DNA from: Gnetum montanum
Lineage: Eukaryota; Streptophyta; Gnetopsida; Gnetales; Gnetaceae
DNA length: 31,197 nucleotides
Direction of reading: 5' to 3'
NCBI GenBank assembly: GCA_015680685.1
Contig: MNCI01028986.1
Location: forward strand, 1,776-32,972
The position numbers and the translations under genes are program-made. The notes beneath the pieces are model-generated. The model was given only the letters and a program-made list of their open reading frames with translations, was not told the origin of the DNA and searched no databases. This document shows, in pieces, positions 1-10,140 of this stretch. Positions within the stretch are counted from its first letter, which is position 1; the number at the start of each line of letters is the position of its first letter.

Positions 1-1375
1 AAAAAAAAACAAAATATAAAGAAATGATTTTTCAAGTTGAAAGGGTCCATCTTATATAGAATTGATCAACCTTTTGTCCCATATCCCTCTTCCAATATTA
101 CCATAGCTACTGTGGACTCTCTACATCAAAATGCAAGAGGTGTCATAAACCCTTAAATAGCAAAATCTATTATATTTTCCTCCTCATGGAGCACAAAGTT
201 TTTGGGGTAAAGTCTCAGGATACAAGCTAAACAAAGGTTTTTACTAAAATATTCAAAATTTTTTGAACTTTGGAAATGTCAACAAATTTTTCTTTGAATT
301 ATTGTCTGTAATTTCAATAATCACTTCTTCATACAATCATTGAGTTGTAATGAAATGTGAAGGGAGGCCAATTTTATGTAAGTGCAACCATAGTTTTGTA
401 CAAATCACTGAATCATTTTAGTAGGCATTCTTGCAAACTCTATGTAGTGTCTAAGAATAACTAAATGATCAATAGTGGAGTGATGTTGTTTGCTTAACAT
501 CTTGCCCTAACTTGGTTACTTTTAGCCCAATAATTGATTCTCTTTTCTAGCATTGTGCCCAACAACTTAGGAAAAATATTTCTCACAATAATCATTTAAT
601 AATCATTCAAATTATTTTTATCCCCCTTTTTATATAATAAGATAGCTTTAGTAATTTTCCAATGTCAATTATATAGAACATATAATCATTGTTGGTATGG
701 ATTCTATAAGCACCATCATGAAAAACACACTTGTATTCTATGTCCTAATGGGTCAAGGTGATACTCAAACAAAAACGTGTAGACTTTGAAGTTCATGCCT
801 CTAGAGCTTTCTATAAATTAGTCTCCATGGCCATCTCTCATTGTGACACATGTGCACTATCAATTTTATTATAAAATTAATATAAAAAGTGAAATTTAGT
901 ATTCCAAATACATTCGTCTCCTAAACCCACCTTACGCTCATAAACTCATTTTAAAATATCCTTAATCCTCATTTCAAATTGCAAATTTTTCTAATGCACT
1001 GTCCAAAGAATCATTTGTCATGCAAGCTCGGCTCTTCCATTTTTGTTGTGTAATATTATAGCCCTGTATTACCAAAGTAAGAATTTTAGTTCCAAAACCT
1101 ATTTCCTAATTTAAGATTCTTTGCTCCACAAGTATGATTATTGATTTTATAATTTCTTCGGGTGGACACTTCCGCAGTAAGACGGGGGGTGGGGGGCTGG
1201 GGGGCAAGTGTTATTCGAAATGACTGGCCTCTTTAATGGATGTTGCTTATGTGCAGAGACACGTAACATAGCAAGAAACAGAGGTCCTATTTTGAAGTGT
1301 CGATTTCCTCGTCATAGTTGACTTCAAATGGAATGAAATTGTAAACAGAGAAGCAATGATGTTTTACAAGATTAA
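1..1375. other. AT-rich spacer, no gene recognised
   Basis: No credible coding frame, RNA gene or transposon domain is visible. The only notable structure is a run of three G6 tracts at 1184-1204 in otherwise AT-rich DNA. Confidence 0.6.
1184..1204 (+). repeat. G-tract cluster (possible G-quadruplex)
   Basis: Three runs of six G separated by T and CT lie within AT-rich spacer. The equivalent site in block B (24544-24557) has only two runs (G7 and G6), so the tract number changed after duplication. Three long runs could support a G-quadruplex by sharing tracts, but the strict four-tract rule is not met. Confidence 0.6.
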
Positions 1376-1666
1376 ATGAACAAGGTGAATAAATCACTTT
1401 CAGTTTTTTTCCCTCATTTTTTACCGTTTCCCTTGACGGCCATGCGACTTCTTTTCAAGAAAAAGATGCGAACATGTGAGCATGGGTTAGGAGCTTTTTC
1501 TGATACAGAACAAATTCAAAATCTGAGAACTAAAACCAAGTTTCAGATAAAACAGAAGGTTACAGTAATTAGTGAATTCATAGAAAATAAGAGAGCCAGT
1601 ATAGTTAAGGATGGGCAGATTTCATCAGGAGAGAAATCATTTGAGTTTGCGAATCTTTCCTGCTAG
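1376..1666 (+). CDS. Small ORF of 96 codons, unknown, doubtful
   Basis: An ATG-initiated 96-residue frame that is preserved in block B (24729-25019). It has a short hydrophobic start, a basic stretch (FKKKMR) and a Lys/Glu-rich tail; no family is recognised. The three base differences between copies all change an amino acid (N to H, S to R, I to M) and none is silent, which gives no sign of purifying selection. Both copies may be open simply because the duplication is young. It could be a gene remnant or a chance frame. No splice signals or promoter were identified. Confidence 0.15.
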   Translation: MNKVNKSLSVFFPHFLPFPLTAMRLLFKKKMRTCEHGLGAFSDTEQIQNLRTKTKFQIKQKVTVISEFIENKRASIVKDGQISSGEKSFEFANLSC

Positions 1667-3174
1667 TAATTAGTTAAAATACTGGAAATTAATCATCATG
1701 CTTCATTAAGATTACGGTTCTTAACGAATTTTCATAAACAGAGCATTATTGATTCTGGTTCACAATTCCCAAACGTAATCACGGTCCAAAGCAATTTTGA
1801 CCTTTAACGACATGATACATCTACGTCTATTTCATATACTGAATTTTACAAAAATGATATATTTATCTATTTTTAATAAATAGAAACGGTGATATAAACT
1901 TATTTATGATACAGTTACTTTTAAAACATAATTTTAATATCTTTGGAGGATTTCTCTGAAATCTAGACTTAAAATTTTACTTATCACAATTCTTTTCCAA
2001 TCCTTGCAAAATTTTGCAACCACTAACACTATCCAAAGTCTCCCAAAATTATGATTTTTAAGGGCTCTAAACTTCAGCAAATCCAAACTTTTTAAAATAT
2101 AGTTATAAGATTAAAAGGCAGGGTAAATTTAATTCTAAAAATATTTTTGAAAAGAAAAAATATGCAAACTATGAATAATAAAAAAAAATTCTTATAAATA
2201 TTTGAACAACCATTTACATGCAAATAAAATCTATATAATCTTTAACATGTCTAATTAAAATGGTTTTAAAAGGGAAGGAAGACAAAATTGAAGCTTTATT
2301 AAGTCTAAACACCCATCAGATATATAGAACGGGTATTACATTTTCGTTGAAAAATACAAATTGACTAAGCATTAATAAGGGTAAAAAAAAACAAATGATA
2401 CAAGCTTTTTCCTGCAACATGCCAACCAACCAAGTGATTCCTGCTTTGCGGGAAAATACGCATGTTGTAGCTTCCAAGTTGCAAGTACCTGTTTCTGGGC
2501 AGGCAATATTTTTGGCCGAGAGACCAATACAGTGCATGAAAAGTCCAGGCCATAGAAAAAAATGCTATGTAAAGTCTATGCCATGGAAAAGAAACACTAT
2601 AAATCAAATTAATAGAAATTTTCACAAGAATTATTATTGAATAAGGTACAGTCATTTTGATTTTGGTTTTCAATATGAATATCAATTCTCAATAAATCAA
2701 TTCGAGATTTTATTAATTTGTAAAATATATAAGATTCTATTGAGCTAAATAATAGATATATATTATAAATATATAGTTAAACTAGTTAAAATCAGTCAAA
2801 CTAAACGTGAGAATCAGAGAAGAGCCATAAAATTATTCTATAAAATTGCAGCAACGGATTGGCGTTCATGGAAGCTTTGTCTCTTCATTTTGGTAATGCA
2901 AGTAAGGAAGGATCTTAAAGGAATGAAATGCAATGTGCATATTTTATTAGTGTTTGAGCTCGTCCTCTAATTGCCTCGTAATATCCATAGAGAGGATGAG
3001 AAAATGTACTTCTAAAAATAACGTATAATTTTTGGAGAAAGAAAACTTAAAATAAATCGTGAAGCCGTAAAATTAGGCTACGTTGATGAACAAACCATCA
3101 TCAATGCTAACGTGCAAATGTTACCCCTGAACATGATAAAAATTTCCATTTTGACTTGGCTCATTACCAGATGC

Positions 3175-3595
3175 TTTCAAGGTTCATAGAAAATCCAAAA
3201 ACTATAACATGTGACAGACTTGACTTTTCTTGCAAGCTCGTTTAACTTGACTTAGTGGGGATCGTTTTAATGTTCATAGATAGGACCAATGTATAGAAAG
3301 ACCACGTTTATGCAAATCTTGATTGACGTGACTTTTCAGAAAGATCACGTTTATGCAAATCTTGATTGACTTGACATTTCTTTTAATCATGGAAGTGGAA
3401 GTGGGATGGTTCCAAGGCCTGCTCTATAGAAAAAGTGTTTATGTAAATATTGATTGATTTGACTTGAAGTTTCTTGTAGCCGTAGCAGTGGGGATGGTTC
3501 CAAGGTTCATACAAAGGCCCAAATAATGCACGTTTGATTGATTTAACTTACAATCATGGTCACAAGGGCGATGTTCCAAGGTATCCTAGAAAGTT
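3175..3595 (+). repeat. Degenerate tandem repeat, about 80-90 bp unit
   Basis: About five imperfect units share the motifs GGTTCCAAGGTTCATAGAAA, TTTATGCAAATCTTGATTGA and CTTGACTTTTCTTG. The best-preserved neighbours are at about 3299-3340 and 3341-3380. In block B (about 26507-26745) roughly 203 bp of the array is missing, consistent with slippage or unequal exchange between units. Confidence 0.7.
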
Positions 3596-4448
3596 TCTTA
3601 ACCACAACAATTTTATGTTCTGTACATGTGTATCTTATGCTTTACATCGCATCATGTTAACATCCATAAACATAATGACTTTCATACTCACTTACTGGCC
3701 GATAAACACAAAACTTCTTTCAATTGAATGCTTGGACTCCAAAACATGTAGATACTCATTGGATCCTTTTGGATAAAAACAAAATCATGGAAAGCTCAAA
3801 AATCAACCATCTTGAAAGTGATTTTTTTGAGTTCTTAAGTGAGACTCATCCCCACGGGCAGATTTTTTTTCTCTGGATTCTTAAACGTGCTTATCTGTCT
3901 GACTGTTAACGTTTACCATATAAATTCCAATCGCCCTGCCCTGTAAATTCAGCACAACAGTAAATCTGGCATAAGTTTGGTGGCAAGATACTCCGCACAG
4001 TCCAAGAGCATTAAGCTTTAACCATCAAATCACATAAGGTAACCACGAGAGCAGTAATTGCATCTAGGAGAAGGATGATTACAGCCATAAGGCCAGGGGT
4101 AACACAGCCATTATGGGTAAACCTTAATTGAAACCGGGAGAAGGATGATTACAGTCACAAGACTCAAGATAGCAATAGTCAATGGGTCCAGGGCTATGGC
4201 TAACACTGTCATTATAAATAAATCTGAAATGGAAAATAACATAGATCCAGAAAAGCCACAATATTGCAGCAACTACTTTGTTCTTGTGAAAACTTTGTAG
4301 GTTCATTGCATTTAGAGGATGAGGTGAATGATAATTCACGTAATGCTCGTTCTCAACTGTATGCTTAGGCGAATACCTAAGATCTCTATAAAAAAACCAT
4401 ATTTTACCCTCTAACGTCTGTTTTTGGTATTTTTTGGACTAAGTCTCT

Positions 4449-4790
4449 GGAGGCAGCTTCTCAGAAATTTTGTGCATGGGCTGAGAAGAAGCGGTAGACG
4501 TTTTTTCCGCAATTTTGGCATTCAATGAACGTGAATTGTCCTCCAATTTCTTTTAGGTCAAAGTAAACGTGAACCTTCTCAAAAATTTTGTAGATGGACC
4601 CACAAGACGCTATACGCGTTTTCTCACAATTTTAGCATTGAAAGCGAACGCGGATTCCTGAAAAGATACTTCACGAAAATTTTGTGCATGGCGCAGAAGA
4701 CTCGTTACTCGTTTTCTCCGCAATTTTGAAAGTGAACACATTTCCTCCATTTATAACCCGTCGTTTTTGTACTCTAGCATGGTGTAGATA
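4449..4790 (+). repeat. CpG-containing minisatellite, about 100-115 bp unit, 3 copies
   Basis: Three imperfect units share the pattern CTTCTC-AAAATTTTGTGCATGG, then an ACGCGTTTTCTC-like core, then CGCAATTTT and a GTGAACG segment. Block B carries the same array at about 27522-27863, and the diverged copy C carries two units at about 19905-20135. The ACGCGT core stands out in DNA that is otherwise poor in CpG. Confidence 0.75.
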
Positions 4791-4854
4791 TTGATAATAG
4801 AAAAGTAAAACTCAAAAAGCAGGGGACAGTTACACCATTAGAATCATCGTTACT

Positions 4855-5064
4855 ATGGTGCTGTTATTGGTGCTTTTCATCGTAAAATATGAATGCGAAT
4901 ACTTATGGTTATGGACTTGTATCTGCAATGATTCAAGCGAGACTAACCAATCCAAAACGATTCAAGGGAGACCAATGAAGGATCGAGGACTAAGTCTGCC
5001 AATGAAGGTAATACCCACAAAAAGAAATGAAATTCCACTTCCACTCTTGTCTCTATTAGGATAA
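4855..5064 (+). CDS. Small ORF of 69 codons with hydrophobic N-terminus, doubtful
   Basis: The frame starts with a hydrophobic stretch (MVLLLVLFIVKYECEYLWLW) that could act as a signal or membrane anchor, followed by a polar basic tail ending PLPLLSLLG. Block B keeps the frame (27929-28138) with about five amino-acid changes and four silent ones, so selection is not demonstrated. The segment holding it (about 4790-5190) is absent from the older copy C. No family is recognised; a chance frame is the likelier explanation. Confidence 0.15.
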   Translation: MVLLLVLFIVKYECEYLWLWTCICNDSSETNQSKTIQGRPMKDRGLSLPMKVIPTKRNEIPLPLLSLLG

Positions 5065-6207
5065 TATACATCACATCACCTCTAAGGCACCGGGGCTCAT
5101 TTACATCGCATCAAGTTTATGTGCTTTTCCAAGACTACCATCACATAAGTTTACGTTTTGTTATCCAATTGAGACCACTTACAAAAATTTCCTTAAGAGC
5201 ATTAAATTCTTAAAAATGAATTCACCAAGTTATCTTGAATCAAACCAAACGATATCCAATAATTTATGAGATGCAATGACACATGCATAGCTCATTAGAT
5301 TTTAGTTTAAAGCTTTAAAAAAGAGATTCACCTTGTCAAATATATGAGTTAATTTAATTTAAGGTAAGCTTACTAACGTGTAAATTTTGAAGATTTTATA
5401 TAACTATGATAAATTTTATATCATCGTATCATCATTGTCTATTGCAATTTAACTTCTAGATGCTAAAAGGTTAGGACTAAAAATCAATACAAGAATTTAT
5501 GGAATGCAATTTGTACAACAACATAAATAGTAGTAAAGTAAACATGACAATTCAATGGTAAGAGGTTGCTCACTACAATAGGATAGCCATGATACTTGCT
5601 ATATTTTATGGTGATGAATGTTGACGAATACAAAAGAAGAATGAATAACAAATCAATATGGCAAAAATGTAGATGCTTTGATGGATGTTGAATGTTACAA
5701 ATAATAATAATAATAATAGATTGCATAGTTTTATATATTAGAGAAAGATTTTGAGTTGCTTCTATTTCAAATAAGCTATAAGAATGATGTCTTAGATGGT
5801 TGGGGAATGTACACAATAGATTAGATAATGAGCCTATAGAAAAGCTTCCTACATCACTATTCCAAAAAAGATATCAAAAGGAACATAAAAAGATTGAAAA
5901 AATAATTGAAGATGATTTGAAAAAATTGTAAATAAATAAAGATCTAGCTTTTCATAATGACAAAAGAGATCTCATGTAACCCTTCATATTTTGTTAGTAC
6001 AAGGCTATGATGATGATGTTGTATACTCATGACACTTTTTAACAATAAACAAAATATATTTCTACTTTTTTTTAAAAGTTAGAGAATCTCCTCTTGATAC
6101 CTACTAGAATCTTGAAATTCCAACCTGATGAAGGGTCAAGTTAAGAAAAATCTAAGCATGATTTCTGGAGTAGAAAAATTTGAGTACATAATTATCGTAG
6201 TAGGGTT

Positions 6208-6410
6208 AGAAGAACAAAGAAAAGGCGCACTAGTTTAATTTTAAAGAAGTAAGGTTAGAAAAGTCATAGTAAGGTAGAAAGAACGAAGAAAAGGTTCACT
6301 ACTTATTTAATTTTAGAGAAGAGCAAGAAAAGTTAATAGAATAGCCCCATTACTTAATTTCAAAGAAGCAATTTGAGAAGAGTCTTAATGCATGATCAAA
6401 AGAACAAAGA
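6208..6410 (+). repeat. Degenerate tandem repeat, 65-70 bp unit
   Basis: About three imperfect units each begin with AAGAAC(A/G)AAGAAAAGG, followed by CACTA, TTTAATTTTA and AAGAAG. The array recurs in block B at about 29283-29485. Confidence 0.6.
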
Positions 6411-6580
6411 ATAAGCCTTCTCAAGCATGAAAAGTTTGATTCCGTAATTAATGCAATGCAGTTGTAATAACAACAAGGAGGCCCACCACTCAATGAATTT
6501 TAAAGTAGGGTCACAAAAGTCCAAATGAGTGCTAATAATGCACAACAATGAGGAAGCGCGTCTAGACTCACATGAGAGAT

Positions 6581-6660
6581 GCCAGTGGCTTGGTCATTGA
6601 GTCCAATAATAATCAGAGCTGCCGGTGGCTTGGTCATTGAGTCAAATAATAATATGATGC
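6581..6660 (+). repeat. 40-bp direct repeat in the receptor proximal promoter
   Basis: Two adjacent units (6581-6620 and 6621-6660) share GCCAGTGGCTTGGTCATTGA and then GTC-AATAATAAT. The second unit reads AGTCAA, the reverse complement of a W-box-like TTGACT; the first reads AGTCCA. The pair lies 105-185 bp before the ATG and is kept in block B at 29656-29735 with a single base change. A regulatory role is inferred only from position and conservation. Confidence 0.6.
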
Positions 6661-6764
6661 ACAACATGAACTTTCCCTTGAGAGTCTTTAAATTCAGCAT
6701 TCCAAGCCAGTGACGCCAAACACTCTGCAACGTTTAGGTTAAGTTGGAGATCCCAACAGCAAAC

Positions 6765-9700
6765 ATGCTGCGTAGAAGTGCTGTATTATGGCATCTAGTT
6801 TTGTTTGCCATTTGCATGATGAATGGCAGTTTTCACTCTACAAAATTATTGCATGAACAAGACGTCGAAAGCTTGCTTATATTCAAGAAAATGGTGGAGT
6901 CTGATCCTAATGGAGCTTTGGTTAATTGGCATCCTAACTCCATACACTACTGCAACTGGAGTAATGTTGAATGCAATTCAGCTGGCAGAGTGGTGAAGCT
7001 TGATCTTTACAGCATGCAAATCCAAGGTACAATATCTCCGTCCCTCGGCAATTTATCTTATCTCACGTACCTGGATCTTTGCAATAATTCATTTCATGGT
7101 ACAATTCCTCTCCAGCTGGGCACCTTGAAAAACCTACAAACTTTGTATCTATGCGATAATAGGCTCCAGGGTACCATTCCTGACACATTTACAAACCTTA
7201 CACAGCTGCAAATACTGTCCATTGCATAGAATAACTTGCATGGTAGCATTCCTCACAACATTGGCCACATGTTCAGTCTTCAGATACTCACCCTCCAGAC
7301 AAACAATCTCTCTGGTTCAATTCCCTCTTCCATAGGAAACCTCTCTTCTCTGGAACAGTTGTACATTTATCGGACACCCATAACCGGCACATTACCATAA
7401 GAAATCTGCAAGGTAAAGAATCTTATGTTTCTGTATGTTTTTGAAAATCCTCAATTGGCTGGTGATATTCCTGAATCAGTTGGCAACATGTCTAGGCATA
7501 GCCATGTAAACATGCATCAAAATGCTTTTACAGGCTATGTTCCTTCTCAGCTGGGCACATTGGAAAACCTATCTGTTCTCTACCTCTCAGGAAACAACCT
7601 GATAGGCAGCATTCCTCCATTTTTAGGGAACTGCAGCAATCTTCGTACACTTGTATTTGATAAAACTCAGCTGACAGGAGTCATTTCTCTGCAGTTTGGA
7701 AGGTTGTCGTTGACTGTTTTCAGGGTAATGTCCAATCGTCTTGTAAATGATGGCTCTCCCACAATTTGTATTTTATCTGCTTTTTCAAATTGCTCCACCT
7801 TAAATGTTCTGGATCTATCCTCGAACAAGCTAAAGGGAATGTTGCCAGAAGTGTTCCCAGTCAACTTGTCGATACTACTTTTGAATGAGAACTTTATATC
7901 CGGTCCAATTCCTTGGAAGGCCTTGGGGAAACTAGAAAACTTGATAAATCTTGATTTGTCTGATAACAAGCTCACAGGTCGTGTTTCTGGGTCGGTGGGA
8001 GAATTCAAGAAAATTCAAAGAATTGCTCTAGGTAATAACAAATTGCAAGGCAGCATACCCTCTGAAATAGGGAGTCTTGACTCTACTCTGTACGAGCTTT
8101 CAATACAAAATAACTTGTTGGGGGGAATTCCTGATGCAATTGGTAACCTCACAAATCTAAGACGTTTAGTCTTGGATCATAATAACTTGTCAGGTTTGAT
8201 CCCTCCTAGCTTAGGACAATGTTATAAATTAGAGCTGCTGGACCTTTCTTCAAATAAGTTCGATGGCTCCATCCCACCAGAAGTGGCAAATCTCTACAAT
8301 ATTCAAATATACTTCAATTTGTTCCACAATTCCTTGCATGGAAAATTGCCAGCAGAAATTAGTAAGATGATTCACACTGAAGCCATAAATGTTTCAACAA
8401 ATAGAATCAGCCACACCATTCCATCTGTTCTTGAAGGCTTCAACAACCTGCAACAATTGGATTTATCGTTTAATGAGTTTCAAGAATCAATTCCAAGGTC
8501 TCTGAGCAACCTGGAGAACCTCGTGTCCATGGACCTTTCCCACAACAATATTTCTGGTTCAATACCTTTTGACCTTGAGAAATTGTAGATGCTTCAGATC
8601 CTTAATCTTTCATTCCATGATCTAAGTGGATAAGTTCCAGAGGGAGCATCATTTCGTCATTTTAACAAGCTATCATTTTTAGGAAATCCGAAGCTCTGTG
8701 GAGAATGGGTACAACTACCTGCTTGCACATCCGTGGCAAACACTCACACTAATTCCAAGGTAAAAATCATTGCTCCAGTTGCTGCCTGCGCTGGTGTTTT
8801 GTAATTTGCCTTGTTTTCTATGTATCAATCTACTGCACAAGGAGTCTGAAGGATAGAAGGGATAGAGGTGTGTTAAATTGTGAATTTGACAACTGGAAGA
8901 AGAACTATGGAAATCGTTTCTCTTACAGAGACATCAGCGAAGCCACCGGAGGATTCAACATCAACAAGCTGCTGGGTTCCACAATCCTAACCTCCGTATA
9001 TAGGGGCACTCTCAGAGATGGCACTGATGTGGCTATTAAGCTCCTTAACAAAATTAATCAAGAAGCCTTGAAAGGTTTTGTTTCAGAATGCAAGGCCTTG
9101 AGCATGGTGAAGCACAGAAATTTAGTAAAAATCATCGGTTTTTGTTGGGAAGGCGCACAGAAAGCCCTGGTCATGCCACTGATGCCCCAAGGAAGTTTGG
9201 CACAAGCCCTGCAGAGAGAGTATGAATACCTGTCCTTCAGAGAGGTGGTGAATATAGCCATGGATATTGCACATGGGCTAGAATACCTGCATCATTATAG
9301 CAGTATTCAAATCATCCACTGTGACATAAAACCCAGCAACATCTTGTTTGATGAAGATATGGTTGCTCATGTTGCTGATTTCGGTATTCCAAGGTTCCTC
9401 TGCACTGATTCTTTATCTTCCTTATCTTCCAGTTTGTCTCTTGCAGGATCAATTGGTTATATTCCTCTAGGTACCTACTTACATCCTGGTACTTTGGCTT
9501 TATTTGAATTTTCTGAAATCATCCTTTATTTGACACTGCCTAAACTTTATCCTTACAAGCCTCTATAATAGAGGTTTCTGTTATACATGATATTTATGGT
9601 TAGTCGTTACACATTCACTAATTTAGATTTTAATAATTTTCTTAGGATTGGTTTTGACATGATAATGAATTTGTATAGTATGGAGGAGGGGGAATGGTGT

Positions 9701-10014
9701 CGCCTAATGGAGATGTATACAGCTATGGAGTAACCTTGTTAGAAATGGCAACAGGTAAAAGCCCAACTGATGAAAATCCTGATGGGTTTTGCAATTTACA
9801 CAGTTTGGTGCTGGATTCATTCCCTGATAAATTAGAACAAGTGTTGCACAAAAAGCTGCCATCGGAATGCATTGACGATACTTTGCTGTGGAATTGCATT
9901 TCTAACTTTATAAAAATGGCAGTATGCTGTACCAGTGAAAACCCTTACCAAAGACCAAACATGACCTTTGTTTCCCGTTTCTTGGAGGAACTTTCCAAGA
10001 GAATCAGTGTTTGA
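6765..10014 (+). pseudogene. LRR receptor-like kinase pseudogene, subfamily XII (copy A)
   Basis: In life this would be a plasma-membrane receptor kinase of the FLS2/EFR/At3g47570-like group. The ATG at 6765 starts a signal peptide (MLRRSAVLWHLVLFAICMM); an upstream in-frame TTG at 6744 is not a credible plant start. An LRRNT cap (W-x-C-x-W type, with HYCNWSNVEC) follows, then about 23 LRRs, a C-terminal cap (GNPKLCGEW), a membrane segment and a kinase. Lesions in the LRR frame: TAG at 7227, TAA at 7398, TAG at 8586, TAA at 8631, and a frameshift near 8797-8801, best explained by one T lost from a T-run. The kinase N-lobe and catalytic loop lie in 8804-9470 and the C-lobe in 9679-10014, separated by an intron. 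The kinase is non-RD (HCDIKPSN) with an intact DFG, but the glycine loop reads LLGSTILTSVYRG. Non-functional as a full receptor with high confidence. Confidence 0.93.
9471..9678 (+). other. Probable intron in receptor kinase domain (copy A)
   Basis: The kinase frame stays open past GSIGYIP but stops resembling a kinase at 9471. It resumes as YGGGGMVSPNGDVYSYG at 9679. A donor GTACCT follows CTAG at 9470 and an acceptor TATAG ends at 9678; the interval is AT-rich. An intron at the GSIGYIAPEYG site is characteristic of this subfamily. Splicing exactly here leaves exon 1 one base into a codon, yet exon 2 starts in frame at TAT, so the two bases completing the expected Glu codon appear lost. This would be a further lesion. 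Confidence 0.65.
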
Positions 10015-10061
10015 GCTTCATCTCCAAGAGAATCTTAAATAAGAAGCCACTATCATGCACC

Positions 10062-10067
10062 AATAAA
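10062..10067 (+). terminator. Candidate polyadenylation signal of copy A
   Basis: AATAAA lies 48 bp after the kinase stop codon at 10012-10014. It is a plausible near-upstream element, based on position and motif alone. Confidence 0.35.
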
Positions 10068-10077
10068 GTCCCTCACC

Positions 10078-10140
10078 TAACACCACTCAGTGCCTACGGT
10101 GTCTTCTTCAACACCACTCATAGCCTACGTTGTCTTCTTC
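10078..10140 (+). repeat. 31-bp tandem duplication
   Basis: Two adjacent imperfect units share AACACCACTC, GCCTACG and TGTCTTCTTC, just downstream of the receptor pseudogene stop codon. Confidence 0.7.

Larger units (their letters stand above)
1667..4848. other. AT-rich spacer with degenerate repeats, no gene recognised
   Basis: Short open frames occur on both strands (for example about 2316-2685 and 3534-3909). They match no family I recognise and change freely between the two blocks. The stretch contains two degenerate minisatellites, listed separately. TATAAA-like strings at about 3920 and 4214 are noted but have no supported transcript. Confidence 0.5.
5065..6764. other. Upstream region of receptor pseudogene A
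   Basis: AT-rich 5' flank of the LRR receptor gene. It contains an (ATA)6 microsatellite at about 5701, a degenerate 65-70 bp tandem repeat at 6208-6410 and a 40-bp direct repeat at 6581-6660. From about 6480 to the ATG only one base difference from block B was seen. Antisense frames here (5484-5816 and 6500-6730) look like chance frames. No clear TATA box was found close to the ATG. Confidence 0.6.
1..8122 (+). repeat. Segmental duplication, block A
   Basis: This stretch is repeated in the same orientation as block B (about 23325-31197). It comprises about 6.7 kb of AT-rich spacer plus the 5' part of an LRR receptor-kinase gene. The two blocks align almost base for base; even the six-unit ATA microsatellite at about 5700 is the same length in both. 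The main differences are a 37-bp tandem duplication present only in B (near 24169), a G-run length change (near 1184), about 203 bp missing from B around 3155-3390 and about 78 bp missing from B around 3949-4026. The left end cannot be seen because homology reaches the window edge; the right end is set by the end of the window. Identity by eye is about 97-99 percent. Confidence 0.95.

Noticed and set aside
2316-2685. Overlapping frames on both strands, kept in part in block B (25669-26040)
   Set aside because: The frames shift between blocks through single-base A-run changes and no family is recognised.
5484-5816. Antisense 110-codon frame kept in both blocks (also 28558-28890)
   Set aside because: Its IIIIII run comes from the ATA microsatellite, and the composition is low-complexity and hydrophobic. 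Chance frame preserved by recent duplication.
6500-6730. Antisense 76-codon frame identical in both blocks (also 29575-29805)
   Set aside because: It lies across the receptor promoter and its 40-bp repeat. Identity reflects the near-identical DNA, and there is no recognisable domain.
7667-8008. Antisense 113-codon frame within the LRR exon (also 30742-31083)
   Set aside because: Shadow of the LRR coding frame on the opposite strand.
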